The notes: a model not told the origin generated them from the letters alone. Positions 8,341 through 16,757 are shown, counted from the stretch's first letter. The stretch is 64,000 nucleotides of DNA from CAYVBW01 sp964588685 (GCA_964588685.1 CAZPQG010000005.1:31307-95306); one strand, 5' to 3'. Translations and numbers: made by a program.

Positions 8341-9042
8341 CTAGTTTTCTTTGCCCCTCCAGGCTGCCAAGCCTGCTTTTTTTAGCGAAAAATAGCTCCT
8401 GCTCGTCACAATAACATGGTCAACAAGATTGACTCCTACCAAATTGGCCCCTTGAGCCACTTGTTTAGTGACTGCAATATCTTGTGTGCTGGGTTGAGGA
8501 TTGCCTGAAGGGTGATTGTGCACCAAGATAAATCCCGCTGCGGGCAGAATCAGAGCCGGTTTTAATAATTCCCTGAATTCTAAAAAATTTTGGTTCAATG
8601 AGCCGATGGCTAAAGTTTTCTTTTTTAATAAGTGTTGGCTGCCGTCAATATAAAAAGCTAAACAAAATTCCTGCTTTTTATCTTTAATGCCGTAAGCTTG
8701 TTGAAATACTTTGGCGGGATTATTTAAGGCTGCCAACTTGTTTTGCTGATGATACCGCTGGCTGAGTTCAAAACAGGCCAGCAATGTGCTGGCCTTGGCC
8801 GGCCCAATACCGCTGAATTCACATAATTTTTGTTGGGATAGCTGAAAAAGCTCAGTTAATTTGTATTGCTTCATCACTTGCTGCGCTAATTGCAAGACTG
8901 ATTGACGATGAGAGCCGGAACGCAGTAAAATTGCCAGCAATTCTTGGTTAGTGAGATTTTTTACACCCAGAGCAGTCAACCTTTCTCGAGGTTTTTGAAT
9001 TTCGGCTAAATCTTTAATAAATAATTTTGAGTGCTGAGTCAT
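8341..9042 (-). CDS. radC: RadC family JAMM-domain protein
   Basis: The 233-residue protein has the RadC layout: an N-terminal helix-hairpin-helix region (KPRERLTALGVKNLTNQELLAILLRSG, then LCEFSGIGPAKASTLLACFEL) and a C-terminal MPN/JAMM domain with the metal motif LVHNHPSGNPQPSTQD (His-x-His-Pro-x7-Asp) and a conserved VDHVIV tail. The molecular activity of RadC is unsettled despite its name; metal-dependent hydrolase activity is inferred from the intact JAMM ligands. It converges on the alpha/beta hydrolase and is transcribed away from the pseudo-receiver/XRE pair. Confidence 0.92.
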   Translation of the reverse strand: MTQHSKLFIKDLAEIQKPRERLTALGVKNLTNQELLAILLRSGSHRQSVLQLAQQVMKQYKLTELFQLSQQKLCEFSGIGPAKASTLLACFELSQRYHQQNKLAALNNPAKVFQQAYGIKDKKQEFCLAFYIDGSQHLLKKKTLAIGSLNQNFLEFRELLKPALILPAAGFILVHNHPSGNPQPSTQDIAVTKQVAQGANLVGVNLVDHVIVTSRSYFSLKKAGLAAWRGKEN

Positions 9043-9168
9043 GATGCGATTGATTAAAAATTAGTTTTAAGAAATACAACAGAGAAAGTGAGCACTAACG
9101 AAGCAACTAAAATTTGGATGGCACTGGCAGTTGTTTGACAAACTATAATATAATGAGAGAAACTGAAA

Positions 9169-9540
9169 TTAGACTGACAGCAATGAGTCTAAAGTAATGA
9201 GAGTTAGTTTTTTTGAAGCATTGTGGGTTAGAATAGCAACTTTGTCTCCCCACTGAGTGCCGGAGACAGTTGAAATTGGTTGAGTAAGATCAACTACTAA
9301 CAATAAAGGAATAATATTTTGTTTGAAATTATATTTAAAACTGTTGAGCAGTGATAATTGTTTTTCCGGGGAAAAACTGGTGCTGAGGATAAAACAGTCA
9401 AAATTAGTTTTAGCAAGCTGTTTGTGGGCATCCTTAATGGAATCTACTTTAGTCATTTGTAGTTTAGCAGCTAGATAGTCATAGGGATGAATTAGTTTAG
9501 CGTTAGGCTCAATAACTAGGGCAGTTAAATTTTCAGTCAT
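9169..9540 (-). CDS. Receiver-like (pseudo-receiver) domain protein
   Basis: The 123-residue product follows the CheY-like strand/helix pattern: TALVIEPN at the first strand, helix HPYDYLAAKLQ, VDSIKDAHKQL, then FDCFILSTSFSPE where the phospho-acceptor strand should be. The acidic pocket Asp-Asp is replaced by Glu11-Pro12-Asn13 and the phosphorylated Asp by Ser53, so phosphotransfer is unlikely. No output domain is attached. It is divergent from an XRE regulator with only 56 bases between the two ATGs; those bases hold two palindromes. This suggests a regulatory pair in which the pseudo-receiver binds a protein partner. The receiver fold is inferred by pattern. Confidence 0.6.
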   Translation of the reverse strand: MTENLTALVIEPNAKLIHPYDYLAAKLQMTKVDSIKDAHKQLAKTNFDCFILSTSFSPEKQLSLLNSFKYNFKQNIIPLLLVVDLTQPISTVSGTQWGDKVAILTHNASKKLTLITLDSLLSV

Positions 9541-9544
9541 TTAA

Positions 9545-9579
9545 AGATTTAAAAATCTATATATATTAGAATTATTCTA
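9545..9579. promoter_or_regulatory. Two palindromes in a divergent promoter region (candidate XRE operators)
   Basis: AGATTT-AA-AAATCT (9545-9558) and TAGAAT-T-ATTCTA (9567-9579) are both perfect inverted repeats within the 56 bases between the pseudo-receiver and XRE start codons. Dyads this size are typical binding sites for dimeric helix-turn-helix proteins. Autoregulation by the adjacent XRE protein is inferred. Confidence 0.5.
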
Positions 9580-9596
9580 CTTAAATTAGAGCAGCT

Positions 9597-9920
9597 ATGT
9601 CAAATAATAAACAAGCAGAGAATAAGCAACTAAAGTTAATAGCGCGTAAAATTAAAGCTGCCAGACAGGAGATTGGCTATTCGCAAAAAGAATTGGGAAA
9701 AGCTTTAAATTTGTCAGATAAAACTGTTAGTTCCTATGAAGTAGGGCGGGCTCAGCCGAATCTGCAGACACTAACCCAATTAAGTAAAATTACTCATAAA
9801 CCGGTCAGCTACTTCTTAACTGCAGAGGATGATAAAGATATAGATTTAGAATTAAAGATTAAGAAGATTGAGCAGGAATTGCTGGCAATTAAGAAGTTAT
9901 TGCAAGAAGATAAAAAATAA
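9597..9920 (+). CDS. XRE-family helix-turn-helix regulator
   Basis: The 107-residue DNA-binding protein has an N-terminal HTH_3 domain (about residues 13-70): IARKIKAARQEIGYSQKELGK, then ALNLSDKTVSSYEVGRAQPN, where SQKELGKALNLSDKTVSSYE is the helix-turn-helix. The C-terminal third (LELKIKKIEQELLAIKKLLQ) is a leucine-heptad coiled coil, probably for dimerisation. There is no peptidase or sensor domain. It is transcribed away from the pseudo-receiver gene across a short region with two perfect palindromes, suggesting local control of that pair. Confidence 0.9.
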   Translation: MSNNKQAENKQLKLIARKIKAARQEIGYSQKELGKALNLSDKTVSSYEVGRAQPNLQTLTQLSKITHKPVSYFLTAEDDKDIDLELKIKKIEQELLAIKKLLQEDKK

Positions 9921-9996
9921 GACTTATAAAAAATTTAAAAAGACTGAAAAGCCAATTGTGGCAAATTTCTTTAATCTATTTTAATTTATTCTAAAT

Positions 9997-11106
9997 TTAA
10001 ATATTTCCACCTTTTAATCTTAATTGTTTCATGAGCTCGGCATAAAAATGAAGATTATGAATAGTAGCCAGTCGCAAGGCTAAAGTGTCTTTGATTTTAA
10101 ACAAATGGTGCAGGTAAGCTCGAGTGTAGTGTCGGCAGGCCGGACAAGAGCAGAAGTCGCTAATAGGATTGTCATCTGCAGCACAGGCTCCTCGGCTTAA
10201 ATATAAATATTGATACCATTCTTCTTGGGGTTGGAATCCGATTTCATTGGGATTTTTAGTAAAAACGTACAGCCGTTGATGCCTAGCATCACGAGTTGGC
10301 AAAACGCAGTCAAACAAGTCATAACCCATTTGGGAAAGTTGAGTAATGTTTTCCGGTTTGCCAATGCCTAAGGCAAAGCGTAATTTATTGTCTGGTGTGA
10401 GTGCGCTGTTGCGCCGTGCCATTTCATAATCAAAATCACCGTTGTCATTAAAAGGCCAGCCTCCTAAGCCGTAGATGTCAAAGTCAAGAGCCATTAATTT
10501 TTGAGCACATTTTTGCCGTAGTTTCCAATTTCGGTGGCCTTGAATTACTCCGGTTAACAGGGGGCGTGTTTCTTCAGAATAATCGTTTTTTTGCACTAAC
10601 GACTCAAATTTTTTTTTGCTGCGTTTGGCCCAATGAATAGTTCTGGCGACACTGTCCTGAGCTCTTTTTTCATCGGCGTCCGGAGGAGTAAAATCATCCA
10701 AACAGATCATAATATCAGTCTGCAAAGCAAATTGAAGCTCAATTGAATCTTCAGGTGTAAACACTTGCTTGGTTTGTTTATTTTTGCCGGTGTAAGTTAC
10801 TACGCCTTCATCGGTGATTTTGCCTAAAGATGGATTTTTATTGATTAAAGAAAATAGTTGAAAGCCTCCGGAATCAGAGGCTGTAATTCCGGACCAATTC
10901 ATTAATGACTTAATACCATCTAGTTTTTTAAGAATTTTTATACCGGGAGAGCGGCGTAAATGATAAGTGTTGACCATTAAGGCTTGAATACCGGCTTGAA
11001 TTAAATCTTGGCTTGACAAGCCTCGCACCACACCATAAGTAGCATCGGGTAAAAATAAGGGGAGGGGATGATTTTTGTTGGCAAGCTGCTGTGGGTTAAG
11101 TTTCAT
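9997..11106 (-). CDS. tgt: tRNA-guanine transglycosylase (divergent substrate loop)
   Basis: The enzyme exchanges guanine at tRNA position 34 for a 7-deazaguanine (preQ1 or queuine). In 369 residues the general acid-base is in ASDSGGFQ (Asp78), the covalent nucleophile in DLFDCVLPTRDAR (Asp266), and the zinc site is Cys319, Cys321, Cys324 and His350 (CSCPAC and TIHNL), all as in bacterial TGT. The base-recognition parts differ: GGLAVGE is GGWPFND (about residues 215-221), VQGG is IQGH, and the Cys of DECT is Phe (DDFT). No other queuosine gene is in the window, so salvage or an altered substrate is possible. It is upstream-adjacent to nothing obvious in the pathway. Confidence 0.88.
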   Translation of the reverse strand: MKLNPQQLANKNHPLPLFLPDATYGVVRGLSSQDLIQAGIQALMVNTYHLRRSPGIKILKKLDGIKSLMNWSGITASDSGGFQLFSLINKNPSLGKITDEGVVTYTGKNKQTKQVFTPEDSIELQFALQTDIMICLDDFTPPDADEKRAQDSVARTIHWAKRSKKKFESLVQKNDYSEETRPLLTGVIQGHRNWKLRQKCAQKLMALDFDIYGLGGWPFNDNGDFDYEMARRNSALTPDNKLRFALGIGKPENITQLSQMGYDLFDCVLPTRDARHQRLYVFTKNPNEIGFQPQEEWYQYLYLSRGACAADDNPISDFCSCPACRHYTRAYLHHLFKIKDTLALRLATIHNLHFYAELMKQLRLKGGNI

Positions 11107-11161
11107 GTTTGGTTGATGGCGTTGAGTTTAATGTGTAGTTGGCATTGGTTTGCTTTAATAT

Positions 11162-12595
11162 TTACCTACTGCTATTTTTTTCACAATTATAGATGCCAAT
11201 GTCGGTAAAAAGTTCCTCTTTAGGGCCGTCAATAATGGTTAATCTGTGGCAGTATTGGTCAAAAATTTCCTGATCAAAAAAACCATCAAAGCCGTGATCT
11301 AAATTTGGATTTTGCGGAATATTAGCAATTTTAACAAGTAAATAGGCTCCTTGCTCGACTACTTGTTGTGAAATTTGTTTTTTATTAAGAACGCCTGACC
11401 CAAAAAGTTGAGCATTAGTATCAGCATAATTGCCTAAAAGTTTTCGTTCGCTTTTGAGTGCCACTAAAGGAGCCACTTCGTGTGAGCCGTAAAGTGGTTT
11501 AACAGGTAGGTTTTTAATATATGCTGCTGCTGTTTCAACATGAGCGAATTGGCCTTGCTGCTGGGTTGATTGTTGATAGAGATAAACCCCTACCGCTTGG
11601 CTTAAGATAAGAGTTGTTATTACTATAGCTGACAACTGAGCTTGATTTTCAGCCAACCAAGGAGGCTGTTTTTGATTTTTAAAATAAAGCAGCAGCTGTT
11701 TAACAGCCAGCACTAGCCAGAAAGCTAGCACTCCTAAGTATAAATAATATAAATCTTTAAAAATTAAATAAAAGTTGAGCCAAGCAATAATAGGTAGCAA
11801 GAGCTTTTTGTTTTTAGTGAGAACAAGACTGGCAGTAGTTAACAGCAATAAAGTGAAATCATGCAGTACAAAGAATCTAAAAATATTAATTTTGCTTAAA
11901 CCGATCGGCCGATTAAATTGATGAATGATAATGTAATTAATTACAGTTTTGGGAGCAATAAATAAAAAAGGCAGCATAAAGAAAGTTCCGGTGGTTATAT
12001 AAGCTAAAATGGTTTTTCGTATATTTTTAATTTGCCCACTTAACTTTAACCAAAGCAGCCAACCTAAAAAACCCGGGATAACATAGAGTTTGATGAGTGT
12101 GGCCAGTCCCCAAAAAAATCCTGATAAATAGGGGTTCTTTCTAAAATAATAAGCTAAGGCAATCAGCAGTGTAACAAAGTGCAAACCGGTTAAATAATCA
12201 GTTGTGGCTAGGATTAAAAAAGAAAATAGATATAAGACGGGAAAGAATTTGGCATAGTTGGGCAGGCTTTTTTTAACTTCAAGATATATCACTAAAGCAG
12301 TCATAGTTTCCAGCACAATGGGGACAGCTTGAAATAAAATAATATTTGAACCAATGACGCTTTTAATACCGGCCAGCAACAAGATCAATAGAGGAGGATC
12401 GGCAATTAAAAAATCGCGGTAAGGTAGAAAACCGCTTAGTATTTGTTCTGCCATATAAAAATAGGCATTGCCGTCGCCAAAACGATATGAAAAACCTCCG
12501 GCTTTTACTAGATAAAAAATAACAAAAGTGAAAGTGATGATTAGTAAATCAAATAGCAGTGGACGTTTTAATTTTAAAGTTTTGATTGAGAACAT
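11162..12595 (-). CDS. GT-C type membrane glycosyltransferase (ArnT/GT39-like)
   Basis: This 477-residue protein has about ten or more hydrophobic helices and a C-terminal soluble domain (about residues 345-477). The first extracytoplasmic loop, after helix 1, carries the GT-C pattern FGDGNAYFYMAEQILSG (Asp41) and PYRDFLIADPPLL (Asp66), as in polyprenyl-phosphate-sugar-dependent transferases such as the PMT/ArnT families. It should transfer a sugar from a lipid carrier to a lipid, glycan or protein on the outer face of the membrane; the acceptor cannot be told from sequence. It is 55 bases upstream of tgt on the same strand and could share its transcript. Confidence 0.8.
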   Translation of the reverse strand: MFSIKTLKLKRPLLFDLLIITFTFVIFYLVKAGGFSYRFGDGNAYFYMAEQILSGFLPYRDFLIADPPLLILLLAGIKSVIGSNIILFQAVPIVLETMTALVIYLEVKKSLPNYAKFFPVLYLFSFLILATTDYLTGLHFVTLLIALAYYFRKNPYLSGFFWGLATLIKLYVIPGFLGWLLWLKLSGQIKNIRKTILAYITTGTFFMLPFLFIAPKTVINYIIIHQFNRPIGLSKINIFRFFVLHDFTLLLLTTASLVLTKNKKLLLPIIAWLNFYLIFKDLYYLYLGVLAFWLVLAVKQLLLYFKNQKQPPWLAENQAQLSAIVITTLILSQAVGVYLYQQSTQQQGQFAHVETAAAYIKNLPVKPLYGSHEVAPLVALKSERKLLGNYADTNAQLFGSGVLNKKQISQQVVEQGAYLLVKIANIPQNPNLDHGFDGFFDQEIFDQYCHRLTIIDGPKEELFTDIGIYNCEKNSSR

Positions 12596-12876
12596 ATGAG
12601 CTTGCTTTAGCTTTTTGCTTTAAATGATTTGGTTAAGGTTATTGGCTTATTTATCGCGGGCAGCGGTGTTTAAAGGATGCCAATAAAGTTGTTATTTTTT
12701 TTAGCCGCTACCACTATATTTTTTTGCTTATTTATTAATCGTTTTAACTATTGTAATATATATAATCAAAATGAAAGCAGTTAGGGTAGTAATGCAGCGG
12801 TTTAAATAAGAAAATAATAAGAAATGAAATAAAGTGGATTAGAAGATGTTTTTTATCAATTAATCATCTAAAAGCA

Positions 12877-13458
12877 ATGAAAAATAAAAATATTTTAATC
12901 ATAGTAGGTTTAGCTGCTGTAGCAGTGATAGGTTTAGTCCTTTTTAATCGTTATGAAGCTCAAGATTTAGTACTGGAAGAGGATCGAGAGCAGGAAGCAT
13001 TGATGGAAGAGCAGAATGAAGCAGAGGAACCGGCTGATTTGGAATTTACCATCAAGCAGCCTGAAGATGAAACTGAAGAAGCAGCAGGAGACACTGAAGA
13101 ACTAACAGCACCGGAAACTGAAGAACCCGGTGAAGAATTAGACGAAGCTGCTGCGGATGAAGCGGTATTAAGCACTACCAGCGAAGAGAAGGAAGTTTAC
13201 ACCTTTTTCTACGGCGACACTTGTCCATATTGTCATGATGTCATTGATTGGTTTGAAGAAACCGGCATTGAGTCAACTCTGAATATTGTGAGAAAAGAAA
13301 CTTACAATGATCTAGCTAACAGCGAGCAATTAAAGTTAGCGGCAGAAACTTGCGGCGAGAAAGGCACCGGTGTACCATTCCTATTTACTCCTGACAAAGA
13401 ATGTATTATTGGTTCTAATATGATTATTGATTATTTATCTGAAGAAGCCGGGCTGTAA
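12877..13458 (+). CDS. Membrane-anchored glutaredoxin/thioredoxin-like protein
   Basis: The 193-residue protein has an N-terminal signal anchor (about residues 5-23), a long acidic Glu/Ala/Pro linker (about residues 30-100), and a small thioredoxin-fold domain with the redox motif CPYC (Cys116, Cys119) in FFYGDTCPYCHDV. GTGVPFLF supplies the cis-Pro loop and a further Cys pair (ETCGEK, KECIIG) follows. The short domain and CPYC resemble glutaredoxin. Outside the membrane it probably reduces or oxidises disulfides of exported Cys-rich proteins, several of which are encoded in this window. The acidic linker likely keeps the domain away from the membrane. Confidence 0.85.
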   Translation: MKNKNILIIVGLAAVAVIGLVLFNRYEAQDLVLEEDREQEALMEEQNEAEEPADLEFTIKQPEDETEEAAGDTEELTAPETEEPGEELDEAAADEAVLSTTSEEKEVYTFFYGDTCPYCHDVIDWFEETGIESTLNIVRKETYNDLANSEQLKLAAETCGEKGTGVPFLFTPDKECIIGSNMIIDYLSEEAGL

Positions 13459-13555
13459 AATTAAGCAAAACAGAGTTGTAAAATTAGTTGAAGCAAAGCG
13501 GCAAAACTAGTCAAGAATAGTTAGAGGTTTTAAAAAGATTGGCTATAAAACAGAA

Positions 13556-13583
13556 ATTACTCTTGCAATGTTGAGTAATTTTT
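13556..13583 (+). terminator. Hairpin with T-run after the glutaredoxin-like gene
   Basis: ATTACTC (13556-13562) pairs perfectly with GAGTAAT (13573-13579) around a 10-base loop, followed by four or five T. It is a weak, AT-rich intrinsic terminator candidate for the upstream gene. Confidence 0.4.
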
Positions 13584-13661
13584 GCGTAGAATGGTTTTTT
13601 AGTGCTTAATCTAAAAAAGCCGCTAATTCAGATATTAATTTTTTACATTTTTATATTTCAG

Positions 13662-13686
13662 ATCCCGCTGTTAAGCGGGATTTTTT
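13662..13686 (+). terminator. Strong intrinsic terminator just before pyrE
   Basis: ATCCCGCT (13662-13669) and AGCGGGAT (13674-13681) form a perfect 8-bp stem with a GTTA loop, followed at once by a T-run. It ends 36 bases before the pyrE ATG. It may simply end upstream transcription, or it may be a pyrE attenuator; a competing stem (TTTTTTAG near 13594 with CTAAAAAA near 13610) lies upstream. Confidence 0.8.
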
Positions 13687-13705
13687 AATGATAATTTATA
13701 TTATT

Positions 13706-13714
13706 TGTTATATT
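13706..13714 (+). promoter_or_regulatory. Extended -10 element for pyrE
   Basis: TGT-TATATT forms an extended -10 that ends seven bases before the pyrE ATG at 13722. If used, transcription would begin at or next to the start codon, giving a leaderless message and bypassing the terminator just upstream. No good -35 is visible. Confidence 0.4.
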
Positions 13715-13721
13715 ATTGGCC

Positions 13722-14369
13722 ATGCCGGAAACACAATCATCAGTCATCAAAATTTTGAAATCTGTCGGAGCAATCTTAACTGATAATCATTTTGTTTATA
13801 CATCAGGCAAACATGGCAGTGTTTATATTAATAAAGACGCCTTGTATCCGCATGCAGTAAAAACTTCTTTGATTTGTGAACAGATGGCCCGCCAATGTTT
13901 TTCTTTGGACGTAGATACAGTGGCAGCTCCGGCCTTAGGCGGCATTATTTTATCGCAGTGGGTAGGTTATCACCTGTCAAAATTAAAAGAAAAACCGATT
14001 CATGCAGTGTATGCAGAAAAAGACGGGCAGGGAGGATTTGTTTTTACTAGAGGTTATGACGCTTTTATAAAAGACAAAAATGTTTTAGTGTTAGAAGATT
14101 TAACTACCACCGGAGGTTCAGTTAAAAAAGTAGTAGATGCGGTGCGTTTTTATCAAGGACAAGTGACAGGTGTTTGTGTCATGATTAATCGCAATCCTGA
14201 CCATGTAAATCAAAATTTATTTCAGGCGCCATTTTTTTGTTTGGGGGAAATGTTGGTTAAAGCTTATGATGAAAGTGAGATGCCGGCTGAACTTCGCTCG
14301 CGGCCAATTAATACGCAAGTGGGCCATGGTCAAGAATATCTTGACCAGCAGAAGAAAAAGTCCGGCTAA
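13722..14369 (+). CDS. pyrE: Orotate phosphoribosyltransferase
   Basis: The enzyme joins orotate to PRPP to make OMP, the penultimate step to UMP. The 215-residue protein has the type I PRTase signature VLVLEDLTTTGGSVKKVVDAV (PRPP-binding loop, about residues 121-142), an N-terminal hood with FVYTSGKHGSVYINKD, and PALGGIILSQWVG. A TTG two codons upstream (13716) could extend the frame, but the ATG at 13722 is better placed. pyrF follows 41 bases downstream, so the two form an operon for de novo or orotate-salvage UMP synthesis. No earlier pyr genes are in the window. Confidence 0.93.
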   Translation: MPETQSSVIKILKSVGAILTDNHFVYTSGKHGSVYINKDALYPHAVKTSLICEQMARQCFSLDVDTVAAPALGGIILSQWVGYHLSKLKEKPIHAVYAEKDGQGGFVFTRGYDAFIKDKNVLVLEDLTTTGGSVKKVVDAVRFYQGQVTGVCVMINRNPDHVNQNLFQAPFFCLGEMLVKAYDESEMPAELRSRPINTQVGHGQEYLDQQKKKSG

Positions 14370-14410
14370 TTATAAATTGTAGAAAATCTAAATAAAAAAC
14401 AGTGTTATTT

Positions 14411-15232
14411 ATGAAAAAGAACAACAAACAATTAGGGCAGATTGAACAAAAGCTGCGACAGAGAATAAATAAGGTTAATTCTTTATTGTGTGTGGGTTTG
14501 GATAGCAATATAGACCGGCTGCCTGCTCAGTTTAAAGAACAAGACCAACCTCAATTTGCTTTTAATCGCTGGATTATTGACCAAACTCACCACTTAGTGT
14601 GTGCTTATAAACCGAATTTAGCTTTTTATGAAGAACGAGGCGCAATTGGCTGGCAAGAATTGGGGTTAACCACTCAATATTTACAAGAACATTATCCTGA
14701 TATTGTGTTAATTGCTGATGCCAAACGAGCTGATATTGGCTCAACCAATCAAGGCTATGTAACTGCTATTTTTGACCAGCTTGGCTGTGATGCTGTCACA
14801 CTTAATCCTTATTTAGGCCAAGAAGCACTGCAGCCGTTTTTACAACGGACTGATAAAGCTTGTATTATTTTGTGCCGTACTTCCAATGAAGGAGCAGGGG
14901 AGTTTCAAGATTTGGAAGCTGATGGCAAGGCGATTTGGCAGCATGTGGCCGAAAATGTGGTTAAAAACTGGAACCAAAACAACAACTGTATGTTGGTTGC
15001 GGGTGCCACTTATCCGGCAGAGTTAGCTGAGATCAGAGAAATTACGGGAGAGATGACGCTGCTGGTTCCGGGTATTGGAGCTCAGGGAGGAGATTTAGAG
15101 GCCGTACTGCAAGCCGGTTTACTGCGAAATTCACAAGGCTTAATTATTAATTCTTCCAGAGGTATTATCTTTGATGATGAGCCCGGTCAAGCAGCAGCTT
15201 CTTTACAGCAGCAAATCAATGAATATCGTTAG
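14411..15232 (+). CDS. pyrF: Orotidine 5'-phosphate decarboxylase
   Basis: This enzyme decarboxylates OMP to UMP. The 273-residue length and the motif ADAKRADIGST (catalytic Asp103, Lys105 and Asp108) place it in the longer type 2 PyrF group. The N-terminal CVGLDSNIDRLP, the AYKPNLAFYEERGAIG substrate segment and the phosphate-binding VPGIGAQGGD near the C-terminus are all present. A GTG at 14402 could add three residues; the ATG at 14411 is chosen because no Shine-Dalgarno favours the longer form. It is the second gene of a pyrEF pair. Confidence 0.95.
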   Translation: MKKNNKQLGQIEQKLRQRINKVNSLLCVGLDSNIDRLPAQFKEQDQPQFAFNRWIIDQTHHLVCAYKPNLAFYEERGAIGWQELGLTTQYLQEHYPDIVLIADAKRADIGSTNQGYVTAIFDQLGCDAVTLNPYLGQEALQPFLQRTDKACIILCRTSNEGAGEFQDLEADGKAIWQHVAENVVKNWNQNNNCMLVAGATYPAELAEIREITGEMTLLVPGIGAQGGDLEAVLQAGLLRNSQGLIINSSRGIIFDDEPGQAAASLQQQINEYR

Positions 15233-15324
15233 CTTTTTAAATTAAATTAAAATTAAACGTGCAGCGCTATTAATTTTTATACCCCCAATCTTATATAATA
15301 AGGCAGCTTAGTTGCTAAATATAT

Positions 15325-15420
15325 TAGCTAGTTGTTAGCTAGTTAAATTTTTGGACAAGACAGCTAGCTAAAGTTTCAACCGTCAATAAAAAATTTGTCA
15401 CTATAAACTAGCTTGAAACT
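15325..15420. repeat. CTAG-rich repeats and an inverted repeat upstream of ychF
   Basis: Two adjacent copies of TTAGCTAGTT lie near 15324-15345, more AGCTAGCTA/ACTAGCTT copies follow, and AGTTTCAA (15372-15379) is an exact inverted partner of TTGAAACT (15413-15420). Four CTAG tetramers in about 100 bases is unusual because CTAG is rare in most bacterial genomes. Function unknown. Confidence 0.45.
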
Positions 15421-15466
15421 ATCCTACTAACTGTTTTATTAATTGTTATAAAATTGAATTTTAAAT

Positions 15467-16597
15467 ATGAATCTATCAGTCGGGATTGTCGGCTTACCCA
15501 ATGTAGGCAAGTCCACCTTATTTAATGCTTTACTAAAAAAACAAGCGGCTTTATCCGCCAATTATCCCTTTGCCACCATTGAGCCTAATGTGGGTGTAAC
15601 AGAAGTACCTGATTCACGCTTACCTGTTTTAGCTGAAATTGTTGACACAGAAATTATTAAACCGGCTTTGGTGGAGTTTATTGATATTGCGGGCTTAGTA
15701 AAAGGAGCTGCTCAGGGTGAGGGCTTGGGCAACAAATTTTTGTCCCATATTCGTACTACTGATGCTATTTGTCATGTTTTGCGTGCTTTTGAGGATCAAA
15801 CAGTGGCGCGCGAAGGTTCAGTTAATCCTCAAGAAGATTTGGCTGCAATTAGAACTGAATTGCAGCTTGCAGATTTAGCTATTGTTAATAAACAAAAAGA
15901 AACTAGAGGCGCTGTTGATCAAGCTGAACAGGAGCGGTGGCAGGCAATTGTTAACTTTAAAGTCAGATTAGAAGCAGGACAGAATGCTTTACCCGCTAGT
16001 CAGTTTAATAAAAAAACGCAGCACCTGACTTCTCAAGAAAAAACTAATTTTCAAGTAGCCCGTGAGCTGAATTTATTAACTTGTAAACCCGAGCTGTTTG
16101 TTTTAAATGTAAATGAGATAGATTTAAAACAAACAGCTGCGTTGAGAAAAAAATACGCGCATTTGCTGTCAACAAAACAGCAATCAATTAAGCCTGAACA
16201 AATAGTGGTGGTTAGTGCTAAAATTGAGAGCGAATTGGCAGCCTTGTCAGCTCAAGAGCAGGCTTTATATATGCAGGAGCTGGGGTTAGAACAATCCGGT
16301 TTAGCAAGATTGGCTCAAGTGGCTTATCAAACCTTAGGTTTGCAAAGTTTCTTAACCGCCGGTGAATTAGAAGTGAGAGCTTGGACTATTGAAAAAGGGA
16401 CAACCGCTCTTGAAGCTGCTGGTGTTATTCACAGCGACTTTGCCCAAAATTTTGTGAAAGCGAAAATAGCAAGTTTTAAAGACTTTGTTCAGCATCAAGG
16501 CTGGATTGGTTGCAAAGAAGCCGGCAAATTACGTTTGGAAGGCCGTGATTATGTCATGCAGCCGGATGATGTGGTGGAGTTTATGGTCGGCCGCTAA
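15467..16597 (+). CDS. ychF: Redox-regulated ATPase YchF (OLA1 family)
   Basis: This Obg-related P-loop NTPase binds ribosomes. The 376 residues begin with GIVGLPNVGKSTLFNALLKK (Walker A, residues 8-15), then the switch regions PFATIEPNVG and DIAGLVKGA with EGLGNKFL. The base-recognition motif is NVNEID instead of NKxD, the known signature of ATP preference in this family. A C-terminal TGS domain follows (about residues 290-376, ending GRDYVMQPDDVVEFMVGR). Length and order are standard. It is monocistronic by spacing. Confidence 0.97.
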   Translation: MNLSVGIVGLPNVGKSTLFNALLKKQAALSANYPFATIEPNVGVTEVPDSRLPVLAEIVDTEIIKPALVEFIDIAGLVKGAAQGEGLGNKFLSHIRTTDAICHVLRAFEDQTVAREGSVNPQEDLAAIRTELQLADLAIVNKQKETRGAVDQAEQERWQAIVNFKVRLEAGQNALPASQFNKKTQHLTSQEKTNFQVARELNLLTCKPELFVLNVNEIDLKQTAALRKKYAHLLSTKQQSIKPEQIVVVSAKIESELAALSAQEQALYMQELGLEQSGLARLAQVAYQTLGLQSFLTAGELEVRAWTIEKGTTALEAAGVIHSDFAQNFVKAKIASFKDFVQHQGWIGCKEAGKLRLEGRDYVMQPDDVVEFMVGR

Positions 16598-16757
16598 AGG
16601 TAATTGCTAAAAGCAATTCGTTAGTTAAAAATAGACAAGAAATAGCATTCAGCAATAAATTTGACGAAAATATTATTCAGCAATTAAATAGTGCTCAGCA
16701 ATTGAAGGTCAAAGAACAGTCTCGGAGAACAGTTATAGAATTTTTAAAAGAATGCTG

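Noticed and set aside
12960..13175. 71-residue Ser-rich minus-strand ORF
   Set aside because: It is the antisense shadow of the acidic linker of the glutaredoxin-like protein.
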